DNA from: Chitinophagaceae bacterium
GTDB taxonomy: Bacteria > Bacteroidota > Bacteroidia > Chitinophagales > Chitinophagaceae
NCBI GenBank assembly: GCA_014379345.1
Contig: JACMLY010000150.1
Location: forward strand, 92,741-156,740
Length of the DNA stretch: 64,000 bases
Direction: 5' to 3'
The first letter of the stretch is position 1, and each line of letters opens with the position of its first letter. Under the pieces are notes generated by a model. That model saw only the letters and a program-made list of their open reading frames with translations. It was not told the origin of the DNA and did not search any database. Both the position numbers and the translations under genes were made by a program. This document shows positions 9,232-17,914 of this stretch, one piece after another.

Positions 9232-9561
9232 CATACAGGCAATACAATAAAAAAATTTCTGAATAAAATAGATGACCGTTTGAGATCAATTGTCTCATTG
9301 CAGCTAAGTTTTCCTGTTCCTGATTTTAACAGGCTTGGAGCAGAAAAGGAATATGGGTTATGAGCCACCATGATTATTGCAGGAGATAAGTAGCGACACG
9401 GTTATGATTACCCATTCATCGCAGATATAAAAATTATTAAGTTGGACGGTTACGGATGACAGACCCTGCTTCTAGCAGGGTTTTTCTATTGTAATATGCC
9501 CTATATGATAATGCAGGCAACTTAGGGGAACGGCGCCACGTATTTTAAAACAAACTTTTTT
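9232..9561. other. 330-bp gap between hydrolase and DUF5777-like gene
   Basis: I see no credible ORF or RNA gene here apart from the terminator at 9463-9485. That terminator is 230 bases after the hydrolase stop, so either the hydrolase mRNA has a long 3' tail or a small RNA ends there. Confidence 0.5.
9463..9485 (+). terminator. Intrinsic terminator
   Basis: Stem ACCCTGCT/AGCAGGGT with a 3-nt loop, followed by a T-rich run (TTTTTC). Confidence 0.85.
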
Positions 9562-10455
9562 ATGAGGAGAATTGCGTCTACCTGTTTTTTTCTTTTCTGT
9601 GCCTTCCTGGCTTTTTCGCAGGATGATCTTTTAAAATCTCTGGGCACCGACAGTTTGCGGAAAAATTATGTAACAAATGCTTTTAAATCCTCCAGGGTAA
9701 TCAATGGACACTCCATGGAATTTATCGGCAAAGGGGTTTTGGATTTTAGGATACTGCATCGCTTTGGACCTGTTAACCAGGGCATCAAAGAATTTTTTGG
9801 ATTAGACCAGGCCAGTATGAGAATGGGATTTGATTACGGATTAGGTAAGAATTTTACAATAGGCATCGGGCGAACCACTTTGCAGAAGGAGCTTGATGGA
9901 TTTTTGAAGTTTAGACCTGTACACCAGGCTTCAGGCCTGGGAGGATCACCGGTTTCATTAGTACTTGTAGCGGGAATGTCTATCATTACAATGGAGAACG
10001 ATGATCCTGCAAAGGATATCACATTTAGTTCTCGCGTTGGGTATTATTACCAGGCAATCATTGGCAGAAAATTCAATCAACGATTTACATTGCAACTGAG
10101 CCCAACCGTTGTTCATCGTAACCAGGTTCTTTTAAATGACGACAACGACACATACGCGTTAGGAATTGGCAGCCGGTTTAAACTCAGCAAAAGAGTTGCA
10201 TTTGTAGTAGATTATTTTTATGTATTGAATGGTTTGCCGAAAGAGCAAAATTTTAATCCATTATCACTGGGATTCGATATCGAAACCGGGGGGCACGTTT
10301 TCCAATTACATTTTTCTAATGCAAGTGGAATGAATGAAAGAGCATTCATCACAGAAACGTTTAACGATTGGGGCAAAGGAGATATTCAATTTGGCTTCAA
10401 CCTGTCCAGGGTTTTTACAATCGGTAAAAAGAAAAGCAAAGCATTGAAGCAATGA
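9562..10455 (+). CDS. DUF5777-like outer-membrane beta-barrel protein
   Basis: 297 residues with a clear Sec signal (MRRIASTCFFLFCAFLAFSQ). The mature part is a succession of amphipathic strands and ends in aromatic/basic residues (FGFNLSRVFTIGKKK), as in outer-membrane barrels. The segments FKSSRVINGHSMEF and MRMGFDYGLGKNFTIGIGR match my memory of the DUF5777 family of Bacteroidota. It begins a same-strand run with a cytochrome-like lipoprotein, an OB-fold protein and YceI, a combination I recall seeing together, which hints at a shared envelope or redox role. The function is unknown. Confidence 0.75.
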   Translation: MRRIASTCFFLFCAFLAFSQDDLLKSLGTDSLRKNYVTNAFKSSRVINGHSMEFIGKGVLDFRILHRFGPVNQGIKEFFGLDQASMRMGFDYGLGKNFTIGIGRTTLQKELDGFLKFRPVHQASGLGGSPVSLVLVAGMSIITMENDDPAKDITFSSRVGYYYQAIIGRKFNQRFTLQLSPTVVHRNQVLLNDDNDTYALGIGSRFKLSKRVAFVVDYFYVLNGLPKEQNFNPLSLGFDIETGGHVFQLHFSNASGMNERAFITETFNDWGKGDIQFGFNLSRVFTIGKKKSKALKQ

Positions 10456-10588
10456 TGGCTCTCTCTCAAACTCCTTACGAATAAGAGTAAATGTATTGCA
10501 GGCCGGTGATCAGTGAGGCAACCAGCCTACAATTAAATGCGTAAAAAAAGAAGCTGTCTACATCTAAAAAAATATAAAAGCTACCTGC

Positions 10589-10930
10589 ATGAAGCTACAA
10601 ACCCTGGCAATTGGAATTGTGATCCTTGTTATAACTATGTCCGGTTGTGATTACAATAAGAGCGATGTTTTGCCGGATTGCGCTACGGTGCCTGCTCGGT
10701 TTGCAACGGATGTATTTCCGCTGATTCAAAACAAGTGTGCTACAGTATGTCATAATGTGTATACTACAAATGCGGGAGGTCCCTTTACGAACTATGCCCA
10801 GATAAAAAATAAGGCAGACCTCATCAAATTCATGGTTGAAACCAGGCAAATGCCCCAGGTCGGTACTTTAACAGAGGCCGAAATAAAAATTATTTCCTGC
10901 TGGGTTGATGCCGGCGCCGAAAACAACTGA
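10589..10930 (+). CDS. Small c-type cytochrome-like lipoprotein with a CX3CH motif
   Basis: 113 residues. Signal and lipobox ITMSGC, then a short domain with one haem-binding-like motif C-A-T-V-C-H (CX3CH, not the usual CX2CH) preceded by VFPLIQNK. A likely sixth ligand is a Met in RQMPQVGTLTEAEI, a position typical of the small secreted cytochromes found with planctomycete-type cytochrome modules. The protein ends with CWVDAGAENN, as such domains do. It is predicted to be outer-membrane or periplasmic and to carry electrons if haem is attached. The 2-nt gap to the next gene indicates an operon. Confidence 0.72.
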   Translation: MKLQTLAIGIVILVITMSGCDYNKSDVLPDCATVPARFATDVFPLIQNKCATVCHNVYTTNAGGPFTNYAQIKNKADLIKFMVETRQMPQVGTLTEAEIKIISCWVDAGAENN

Positions 10931-10932
10931 TA

Positions 10933-11376
10933 ATGTCCGGGAAATCAAATATTCTTATCGCTGCATTATTAGTAGTAGCCGCAGGATCAATATATATATA
11001 CAAGGAATACAATCGAACCAATATAAATGTTGCCGGCGAACCATCGGCATTTAATATTAGTGCAATCGCGTTAATACAGGTCTTTACCGACAATGACTCA
11101 GCAGCTTCCAGGAAATTTGTAGGTAAAATTATTTCCGTGACCGGGCTGATAAAAAATTTGGATAAAGATGAGCGGGGGTTTTACACTGTTAGTCTCGGCG
11201 ATTCATCATCCTTGTCTTCAGTCAGGTGCTCAGTTGACAGCACGTATACCGCCAATGCAGCGCTTGTTAAACCCGGAATGACGATAAAGATAAAAGGGAA
11301 TTGCACCGGTTATAATAAAGATGAATTGCTGGGGCTCGATGTGATTGTTAACAGGTGTATTATTGAAACGAATTGA
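10933..11376 (+). CDS. Membrane-anchored OB-fold protein (tRNA_anti-like)
   Basis: 147 residues. An N-terminal membrane helix (about 8-25) is followed by a periplasmic domain with the pattern KFVGKIISVTGLIKNL ... SVRCSVD ... VKPGMTIKIKGNCTGY, the style of the tRNA_anti-like (PF12869) OB-fold family. The ligand is unknown. It starts two bases after the cytochrome-like gene and 22 bases before yceI, so it belongs to the same transcript. Confidence 0.7.
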   Translation: MSGKSNILIAALLVVAAGSIYIYKEYNRTNINVAGEPSAFNISAIALIQVFTDNDSAASRKFVGKIISVTGLIKNLDKDERGFYTVSLGDSSSLSSVRCSVDSTYTANAALVKPGMTIKIKGNCTGYNKDELLGLDVIVNRCIIETN

Positions 11377-11398
11377 CGGCTATTAAAACAAATAGTAT

Positions 11399-11950
11399 AT
11401 GCAGAGGGTTTTATTGATTTTAATTTGTTTTTTTATTGGTTCGATTGCATCAGGCCAGGGAAAATTCTTTACCAAAACAGGCAGCATTTCTTTTTTTTCC
11501 AAAACCCAGCTTGAAGACATTGATGCTCATAACAGGAGTGTAACCTGTGTGCTCGATACCAAAACAGGGAATGTTCAATTTTCTGTTCTTATGAAAGGAT
11601 TCGAATTCAAAAAAGCATTGATGCAGGAACATTTTAATGAAGATTATATCGAAAGTGACAAATACCCCAGAGCAGAATTTAAAGGGCAGATCGATAACAA
11701 CAGCAGTATCGATTATTCAAAAGAAGCAGCCAATCAGGTTAGGGTAAAAGGACCATTAACAATACACGGCCAGACCAACGACCTTGAAACAGACGGTACA
11801 TTAACTGTAAAAGAGGGTAAAATTTTTATAACATGTGAATTTAAGGTCGAAATAGCGGATTATAAAATTTCGGTGGCAGCCTTTGCGAAAAATAAAGTAG
11901 CCAAAACGATCAGCGTAAAAGTTTCCTGTGTGTTGGAACAATTGAAATAG
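11399..11950 (+). CDS. YceI family periplasmic protein
   Basis: 183 residues with a signal peptide (MQRVLLILICFFIGSIASGQ). The YceI lipocalin-like fold is indicated by TGSISFFSKTQLEDIDAHNRS, then YIESDKYPRAEFKG, VKGPLTIHGQTNDLET and CEFKVEIADYKI. YceI proteins bind isoprenoid-type lipids in characterised cases. It is the last gene of the 9562-11950 run. The run stops at an inverted heptamer array directly after this stop codon. Confidence 0.88.
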   Translation: MQRVLLILICFFIGSIASGQGKFFTKTGSISFFSKTQLEDIDAHNRSVTCVLDTKTGNVQFSVLMKGFEFKKALMQEHFNEDYIESDKYPRAEFKGQIDNNSSIDYSKEAANQVRVKGPLTIHGQTNDLETDGTLTVKEGKIFITCEFKVEIADYKISVAAFAKNKVAKTISVKVSCVLEQLK

Positions 11951-11955
11951 AATGG

Positions 11956-12044
11956 GGAGTGGTGAAGGGTGAAAGGTGGAGGGTAAAGGGTAAATAGCTA
12001 ATTATTATTAACATCCAATTCACCACTCACCACTCACCACACCA
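11956..12044. repeat. Inverted heptamer array between yceI and birA
   Basis: The left arm 11956-11997 has GGAGTGG, TGAAGGG, TGAAAGG, TGGAGGG, TAAAGGG, TAAATAG. The right arm 12019-12044 has the inverse units TTCACCA, CTCACCA, CTCACCA, CACCA. The birA stop (TGA on the minus strand, 12027-12029) lies inside a right-arm unit, and the last birA codons (GEW) are encoded by the array. It sits between convergent genes. Confidence 0.8.
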
Positions 12045-12788
12045 TTCAACCTCGCCGAAATCAAATTCCTGTACATTGACGTTCCTGGTTATCAGTTTGC
12101 CTTTGGCTGATACGGCTGTTAGAATGGTTTCAAATACAAGATCTTTTTTCTTCAGCTTTATGGACTTATTTAGCTTGTACAAATTCAGGTTATAATAATC
12201 AATAATATTAGCCGGGTCAGATTCTAATTTCCGGTATTGAGTCTCCAAAAAACGGCAGAGGTCTTTTGCGAGCTGAACAGGATTATGATTGTTTCCGGTT
12301 ATTTGTTTTAATGAGACCGGGTTCGGTAAGCTTTCATCAAACCTGGTTTGATTAATATTCATTCCTATTCCAATGATTGAATACGCCAACAATTCTCCCC
12401 TGACTATGTTTTCGATCAGAATTCCCCCTGCCTTTCTGTCACGCCAATAAATATCGTTAGGCCATTTAATGCTCGTTTCCGGTCCTGCATATTTTTTAAA
12501 AAAATCATAACAGGCATTGGCCATTGCTGCAGATAAGTAAAAGGATTCAGCGGGTTTGATTTTGCAGGGCTGCAGAACCACGCTTAGAATCAGGTTTTCT
12601 CCGGTAGTTGTGGTCCAGGTTTTGCCGCGTTGTCCCCTACCTTCAGTTTGGTTGTGGGCGAAATAAGTGCTTCCATGATTGGCTAGGCCTTTTTGCGCCA
12701 GGGCCATGGCATAGTTGTTGGTGCTGTCGACCGTGGGCAGTTCTTCAAAAGGATCGCCGATGGGGTGAAGGGTGGCTTGATGTGGCAA
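12027..12788 (-). CDS. birA: Biotin-[acetyl-CoA-carboxylase] ligase (no HTH domain)
   Basis: 253 residues. It activates biotin with ATP and attaches it to the carboxyl carrier protein. Visible motifs are VDSTNNYA, GRGQRGKTW (biotin/AMP loop), SIKWPNDIYW and KAGGILIE, plus the GIGMNINQ strand. It lacks the N-terminal repressor domain of E. coli BirA, as usual in this phylum. There is no ATG before the first motif; the only suitable start is the TTG at 12788. The C-terminal residues run into the heptamer array. It is divergent from rsfS. Confidence 0.92.
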   Translation of the reverse strand: MPHQATLHPIGDPFEELPTVDSTNNYAMALAQKGLANHGSTYFAHNQTEGRGQRGKTWTTTTGENLILSVVLQPCKIKPAESFYLSAAMANACYDFFKKYAGPETSIKWPNDIYWRDRKAGGILIENIVRGELLAYSIIGIGMNINQTRFDESLPNPVSLKQITGNNHNPVQLAKDLCRFLETQYRKLESDPANIIDYYNLNLYKLNKSIKLKKKDLVFETILTAVSAKGKLITRNVNVQEFDFGEVEWCGEW

Positions 12789-12986
12789 AAGATTACTATT
12801 TTTGAGCAGTGCGAAAATACTGCTTACTTTGATTGCAGCGCGATTATTGGAGGAGCAGGATGGGATTGCGATTGAAGTGTCCGCCTAGTGGCGGGAATAG
12901 GCATCAAATAACGATCGAGGCCGACTCCACACCACATTTAATATAATTGATCATCAAAAAAGATTTGATTATTGGAACAATTGTCA

Positions 12987-13376
12987 ATGTTAGCTACGCG
13001 TCGTAAACGCAAAAGTGCTGGCCGATTAACGAAGAATTCAAAATTATTTAAAGCCATTATTAGCGCTATTCAACAGAAAAAAGGAGAAAATCTCGTTTCC
13101 CTTGACTTGCGTAAAATTCCGGAAGCGGTTGCAGATTTTTTTATTGTCTGCGAGGCTACCAGCACTACGCAGGTAAAGGGTATTGCGGATTTTGTTGAAT
13201 CGCATCTTAGAGAAGTATTGAATGAATCCCCTTACCATCACGAAGGTCATCAGGGTCTACACTGGGTGTTGATCGACTATGTCAATGTAGTTATCCATGT
13301 AATGCAACCCGAAACCCGTAAATTTTATAAGTTGGAAGAAATGTGGAGCGACGCAGAAGTTGAGGAACATAATTAG
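12987..13376 (+). CDS. rsfS: Ribosomal silencing factor RsfS
   Basis: 129 residues from the ATG at 12987; a TTG at 12972 is an alternative. It binds uL14 and blocks 50S-30S joining in starvation. The signature segments are VADFFIVCEATSTTQVKGIAD, GLHWVLIDYVNVVIHVM and the terminal YKLEEMWSDA. The neighbourhood birA-rsfS-ftsH is, from memory, a conserved Bacteroidota arrangement. Confidence 0.93.
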   Translation: MLATRRKRKSAGRLTKNSKLFKAIISAIQQKKGENLVSLDLRKIPEAVADFFIVCEATSTTQVKGIADFVESHLREVLNESPYHHEGHQGLHWVLIDYVNVVIHVMQPETRKFYKLEEMWSDAEVEEHN

Positions 13377-13499
13377 CCTATGGTTTGTAGCTTGCAGTTA
13401 AGTTGTTAGCGTTTTGTAACAAAACTGGCATTTAATTGTAGCTATTTATTTACATTTTCTTTATAAACATCAAAAACAGAAACAGGAGAAGCAATATAT

Positions 13500-15584
13500 A
13501 TGGCACAAGATGATCAAAGACAGAGCGACCGGAATTTTCCGCGAATAAGGCCAAAAGATGATGGTAGTAATTCTCCCAGAAAAGGACCAAAGTTCAGCAT
13601 CTACTGGGTATGGGCGATTATATTCGCAGTATTGGTTGGGTTTCAGCTATTCGGCTCATTTTCCCCCGATGCGAAACAAATTGATTCTGAACTGGAATTC
13701 AGGACAAAAATGCTCGAGACGGGAGATGTATCCAAACTGGTGATTGTAACCAACAAGAATATTGTTCGGGTATATGTAAAAAAAGAAGCGCTTGATAAAG
13801 CATTTTACAGGGAAAAATTGGGTAAAAGCTGGCCCGGTGTAAAACCCGAAGGCCCTCATTTTGAATTCAAGGTTACAAAGGCAGATGAATTCGAAAAAAG
13901 GATCTCTGCTATTTTTAAAGAACGTCCTCAGCTAGAAGTTCCCATTATCCCTATTCAGGAGGGGGAATGGTTCGGGCCTTTACTTAATTTCCTGCTTCCG
14001 TTGCTTGTTATTGTGCTGATATGGATCATGCTGATGCGCAAAATGGGTGGAGGTGCAGCAGGGGGCAGCGGGCCCGGTGGAATTTTTAATATTGGTAAAT
14101 CCAGGGCAACTCTTTTCGATAAAGGCACTAAAGTAAATATAACGTTTGCAGATGTGGCTGGTTTAGATGAAGCCAAAGTAGAAGTGATGGAGATCGTTGA
14201 TTTTCTAAAGAATCCAAAAAAATATACTTCACTGGGTGGTAAAATTCCCAAAGGCGCATTGCTGGTGGGTCCACCCGGTACCGGTAAAACACTTCTGGCG
14301 AAGGCCATGGCTGGTGAGGCCCAGGTGCCCTTCTTTTCCATGTCGGGTTCCGATTTTGTTGAATTATTTGTAGGGGTTGGAGCCAGCAGGGTTAGAGACC
14401 TATTCAAACAGGCCAGGGAAAAATCGCCTTGTATTATTTTTATCGATGAGATAGATGCCATTGGACGTGCCAGGGGTAAGAACGCCATCATGAGTAATGA
14501 TGAAAGAGAAAGCACCCTGAACCAACTGCTGGTTGAAATGGATGGCTTCAGCGGAGAAAGTGGCATCATTGTTTTAGCAGCAACCAACAGGCCCGATGTA
14601 TTGGATACAGCCTTATTGCGCCCCGGAAGATTCGATAGGCAGATTTCAATTGACAAGCCCGACTTAAAAGGTCGTGAGCATATTTTCAAAGTGCATCTTA
14701 AACCCATAAAGATTTCGACGCGGGTTGATATTCATAAATTGGCAGAACAAACGCCGGGTTTTGCAGGCGCAGACATTGCAAATATCTGCAATGAAGCAGC
14801 ATTGATCGCAGCTCGTAAAGGAAAAGAGCATGTTGAAATGGAAGACTTTCAGGATGCAGTAGATCGCGTGATCGGTGGCTTGGAGAAAAAGAACAAGATC
14901 ATATCTCCCGAAGAGAAAAGGATCATTGCCTATCATGAAGCAGGCCACGCCATTTGTGGCTGGTATCTCGAGCATGCCTATCCTTTATTAAAGGTAACCA
15001 TTGTACCTAGAGGGGTTGCAGCGTTGGGATATGCGCAGTACACACCTAAAGAACAATACCTCTATAATACCGATCAGTTGCAGGACCAGATCTGTATGAC
15101 ACTCGGGGGAAGAGCCAGCGAGGATATTTTCTTTGGAAAGATATCAACAGGCGCGCAGAATGACCTGCAGCAGATTACCCGTATCGCATATTCCATGGTT
15201 ACAGTGTACGGCATGAATGACAAAGTTGGGAACGTCAGTTTTTACGATCCCGCGGCAGAAAACTCATTCACCAAGCCTTATTCGGAAGAAACCTCAAAAC
15301 TGATTGACCAGGAAGTGAGAAAACTGATTGATGTGGCTTATGAGAAAACAAAGGCCCTTTTAACAGAAAAAAAAGGACAGGTAGAAAAACTGGCTGAAGC
15401 ATTACTGAATAAGGAAGTTTTGTTCCAAAGTGATGTGGAGGTATTGATCGGTAAACGGCCTTACGGAGAAAGGAAAACACTCGATGTTGATGATAGTGAT
15501 AGAACAGATCATACACCAACAGGAGCAATCAGTGAGGGAGTTCCACCTTATGATAGCAACGTTACCAACCATCCGGCCACCTAA
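13500..15584 (+). CDS. ftsH: ATP-dependent zinc metalloprotease FtsH
   Basis: 694 residues. A membrane-anchored AAA+ protease that degrades misfolded membrane proteins and regulatory substrates. First membrane helix about 33-53, periplasmic FtsH_ext domain, second helix about 163-183, Walker A GPPGTGKT (257-264), Walker B IIFIDEIDAIG, second region of homology with ATNRPDVLDTALLRPGRFDR, and the zinc motif HEAGH (479-483). Length is normal. It is followed 17 bases later by the LUD-domain gene. Confidence 0.97.
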   Translation: MAQDDQRQSDRNFPRIRPKDDGSNSPRKGPKFSIYWVWAIIFAVLVGFQLFGSFSPDAKQIDSELEFRTKMLETGDVSKLVIVTNKNIVRVYVKKEALDKAFYREKLGKSWPGVKPEGPHFEFKVTKADEFEKRISAIFKERPQLEVPIIPIQEGEWFGPLLNFLLPLLVIVLIWIMLMRKMGGGAAGGSGPGGIFNIGKSRATLFDKGTKVNITFADVAGLDEAKVEVMEIVDFLKNPKKYTSLGGKIPKGALLVGPPGTGKTLLAKAMAGEAQVPFFSMSGSDFVELFVGVGASRVRDLFKQAREKSPCIIFIDEIDAIGRARGKNAIMSNDERESTLNQLLVEMDGFSGESGIIVLAATNRPDVLDTALLRPGRFDRQISIDKPDLKGREHIFKVHLKPIKISTRVDIHKLAEQTPGFAGADIANICNEAALIAARKGKEHVEMEDFQDAVDRVIGGLEKKNKIISPEEKRIIAYHEAGHAICGWYLEHAYPLLKVTIVPRGVAALGYAQYTPKEQYLYNTDQLQDQICMTLGGRASEDIFFGKISTGAQNDLQQITRIAYSMVTVYGMNDKVGNVSFYDPAAENSFTKPYSEETSKLIDQEVRKLIDVAYEKTKALLTEKKGQVEKLAEALLNKEVLFQSDVEVLIGKRPYGERKTLDVDDSDRTDHTPTGAISEGVPPYDSNVTNHPAT

Positions 15585-15601
15585 TTAGAACCTCCCAGGA
15601 T

Positions 15602-16249
15602 ATGAATGTTTCAGTAGCGAAAGAAAATATCTTAAAAAAAATAAGGAAGGCGTTGAGTAATTCAACGCCTCTTCCTTTTCCAAATAGCGAAGGCAATCAT
15701 TCAATTTTTCATCCTGCCCAACAGGAACTTGAAATTGAGTTTGCCGAGCAGTGTACCAAATTGCAGGGGAAATTTATTTATTGTTTGAATACAAAAGAAC
15801 TCGGCATTCAGCTGAATAGTGTTATTCAACATAATAAATGGACAAAACTGTTCTGTTGTGAAGAGAAGCTGGCCATATTATTAAAAGATGATCTGCAAAT
15901 CAGTTGTCCTCACAATGACCTCGCTACCTGCGATGCGAGTATTACCTCCTGTGAATTTCTGATTGCGCGAACGGGCTCCATTGTATTGAGTGCCGCACAG
16001 CAAAGCGGTCGTACAGTGAGTGTTTATGCACCCATACATATTTGCGTTGCTTATACTGATCAGCTGGTTTATGATATTAAAGATGGTTTACAACTGCTGA
16101 AAGAAAAGTATCTGCAGGGGCTTCCCTCACTGGTCACATTTGCTACCGGACCGAGTCGTACCGCCGATATTGAAAAAACATTGGTGGTTGGAGTACATGG
16201 TCCTAAAGAAGTGTACGTGTTTTTGGTAGAGTCAAAACAACATGCTTAA
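15602..16249 (+). CDS. LUD-domain (LutC/YkgG-like) protein
   Basis: 215 residues with the LUD domain features ITSCEFLIARTGSIVLS, HICVAYTDQLVYDI, TFATGPSRTADIEKTLVVGVHGP and a final VYVFLVE. The LutC relatives take part in lactate oxidation with LutA and LutB, but neither is adjacent here. The position after ftsH is one I recall as common in Bacteroidota, so the role may be unrelated to lactate. Likely cytoplasmic. The next gene starts 17 bases later. Confidence 0.82.
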   Translation: MNVSVAKENILKKIRKALSNSTPLPFPNSEGNHSIFHPAQQELEIEFAEQCTKLQGKFIYCLNTKELGIQLNSVIQHNKWTKLFCCEEKLAILLKDDLQISCPHNDLATCDASITSCEFLIARTGSIVLSAAQQSGRTVSVYAPIHICVAYTDQLVYDIKDGLQLLKEKYLQGLPSLVTFATGPSRTADIEKTLVVGVHGPKEVYVFLVESKQHA

Positions 16250-16266
16250 GAACACATCTGCAACAC

Positions 16267-17052
16267 ATGCAAATTTCTCCAGAAAAAAAGATTTTCTTTC
16301 TTTCCGATTTTCATCTCGGCATTCCTGATCATAAAACAAGTTTGGAAAGGGAAAGACGTATCATCGCTTTTTTCGAGTCAATTAAAGAGCAGGCGGAAGC
16401 CATTTTTATCGTTGGTGATATGTTTGATTTCTGGTACGAATACCGACAGGTAGTACCTAAGGGATATGTACGGCTGTTAGGAAAGCTGGGCGAACTCACT
16501 GATGCAGGGATCGCGATCCATTTTTTTGTTGGAAATCATGATATGTGGATGAGAGATTACTTTCAGAAAGAATTAAACATTCCCGTTTATTATGAGCCGA
16601 AGGAATTCGAGTTTCAAAACAAGAAATTTTTGATCGGCCATGGGGATGGGCTTGGCCCTGGTGATCACGGATATAAAATGCTTAAAAAAGTTTTTCGCAA
16701 CCCTTTTTGCCGTTGGCTTTTTGGCGTATTACCTCCGTATATCGGAGTGGGAATTGCGAATTATTTCAGCAGAAAAAGCAGGCAGGCTGCCGATCAAAAT
16801 GAAGAGCAGTTCGTGAGCAGGGAGCGGGAATGGCTGGTAACGTATAGCATGGAGGTATTGAAGCAAAAACATTATGATTATTTTATTTTTGGCCACAGGC
16901 ACCTGCCCCTTGATCTTTCGCTGGATACGAACAGCCGGTATATCAATTTAGGTGATTGGATACGTTATAGTACATATGCAGTTTTCGATGGCCGGCAATT
17001 GGATCTTCGGTCATATGATGCTGCGATGGAACAAAAAATCACACGCAGATAG
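16267..17052 (+). CDS. lpxH: UDP-2,3-diacylglucosamine diphosphatase (LpxH-type)
   Basis: 261 residues. Calcineurin-like phosphoesterase motifs appear in order: SDFHLG (D14, H16), GDMFDFWYE, GNHD, GHGDGLGPGD and FGHRHLP. The FDFWYEY and GHGDG features point to LpxH/LpxH2, which cleaves UDP-diacylglucosamine to lipid X in lipid A synthesis at the inner membrane. Its TAG stop shares a G with the GTG start of the next gene, so the two are translationally coupled. Confidence 0.88.
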   Translation: MQISPEKKIFFLSDFHLGIPDHKTSLERERRIIAFFESIKEQAEAIFIVGDMFDFWYEYRQVVPKGYVRLLGKLGELTDAGIAIHFFVGNHDMWMRDYFQKELNIPVYYEPKEFEFQNKKFLIGHGDGLGPGDHGYKMLKKVFRNPFCRWLFGVLPPYIGVGIANYFSRKSRQAADQNEEQFVSREREWLVTYSMEVLKQKHYDYFIFGHRHLPLDLSLDTNSRYINLGDWIRYSTYAVFDGRQLDLRSYDAAMEQKITRR

Positions 17053-17864
17053 TGAAACGCTTCATCATTATATTAGCTCTTTCCGGAATTTTTTCGCCCT
17101 GCGTTACTGCCCAGGTTGACACTATCTTTCGTATTCAAAAAACATATCCGGGCGATGTGATAGATTTTTCCGTTGATAATCTGGGTAATATTTTTATTCT
17201 TTACCAGAACGGTCAATTAAAAAAGCTAAATCCCGACGGAGATTCACTGGCAGTCTTTAATGATATTCGTCGCTATGGTAAACTCTTTTCGATTGACGTC
17301 ACCAATCCTCTTAAAATTTTATTGTATTATAAAGATTTCAGTACCGTTGTTATTTTAGACCGGTTGCTGAATAATCGAGCTACTATCGATCTGCGGAAAT
17401 TAAATTTATTCCAGGTTAAGGCAATCAGCCAGTCTTATGACAATAATATCTGGGTTTTCGATGAGTTTGAAAGTAAACTGAAGCGTATTAGTGATGATGG
17501 GAAGCTGCTGGACCAGTTTACTGATTTTCGGGTGCTGTTTGATTCTGTTCCTTCCCCTCAATATATCATTGATCAAAACAAACAACTGTATCTGTATGAT
17601 TCGCTTAAAGGCATATTCATATTTGATTACTACGGCGCTTTTAAGGGCCGGATCCCATTTACAGGCTGGACCGATTTTTCAGTGATTAATAATTTATTAT
17701 TCGGAAGAAACAAGCAATACCTGTTTCGCTACGAACCCGGAACTTTTAATTTACAGCGTTACCCGATCCCTTTTTCAATGATCAACAGCCGAAAGATTTT
17801 AATTACTCCCGCTAAAATCTATTTATTGCGTGACAATAAATTGGAAGTTTATCATTTTCTGTAA
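17052..17864 (+). CDS. Exported beta-propeller-like protein of unknown function
   Basis: 270 residues from a GTG start that overlaps the lpxH stop by one base. The signal peptide is MKRFIIILALSGIFSPCVTAQ. The mature part repeats strand-loop patterns such as VIDFSVDNLGNIFILYQNGQL and YDNNIWVFDEFESKLKRIS, as in NHL/6-bladed propellers. No catalytic residues are evident. Tight coupling to lpxH suggests an envelope function, but that is only inference. Confidence 0.75.
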   Translation: MKRFIIILALSGIFSPCVTAQVDTIFRIQKTYPGDVIDFSVDNLGNIFILYQNGQLKKLNPDGDSLAVFNDIRRYGKLFSIDVTNPLKILLYYKDFSTVVILDRLLNNRATIDLRKLNLFQVKAISQSYDNNIWVFDEFESKLKRISDDGKLLDQFTDFRVLFDSVPSPQYIIDQNKQLYLYDSLKGIFIFDYYGAFKGRIPFTGWTDFSVINNLLFGRNKQYLFRYEPGTFNLQRYPIPFSMINSRKILITPAKIYLLRDNKLEVYHFL

Positions 17865-17885
17865 CCCAATATTTGGCAGGTTGGT

Positions 17886-17893
17886 TATTTTTG
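17886..17893 (+). promoter_or_regulatory. Bacteroidota -7 box (TATTTTTG) for mscS
   Basis: A perfect match to TAnnTTTG 21 bases before the mscS ATG. No convincing -33 TTTG at the usual distance. Confidence 0.5.
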
Positions 17894-17914
17894 CGATAAA
17901 TAAATATAACCCGG

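Noticed and set aside
13955..14707. 250-residue reading frame on the minus strand
   Set aside because: Antisense to the conserved AAA+ region of ftsH; its serine- and leucine-rich text is a shadow of the real gene.
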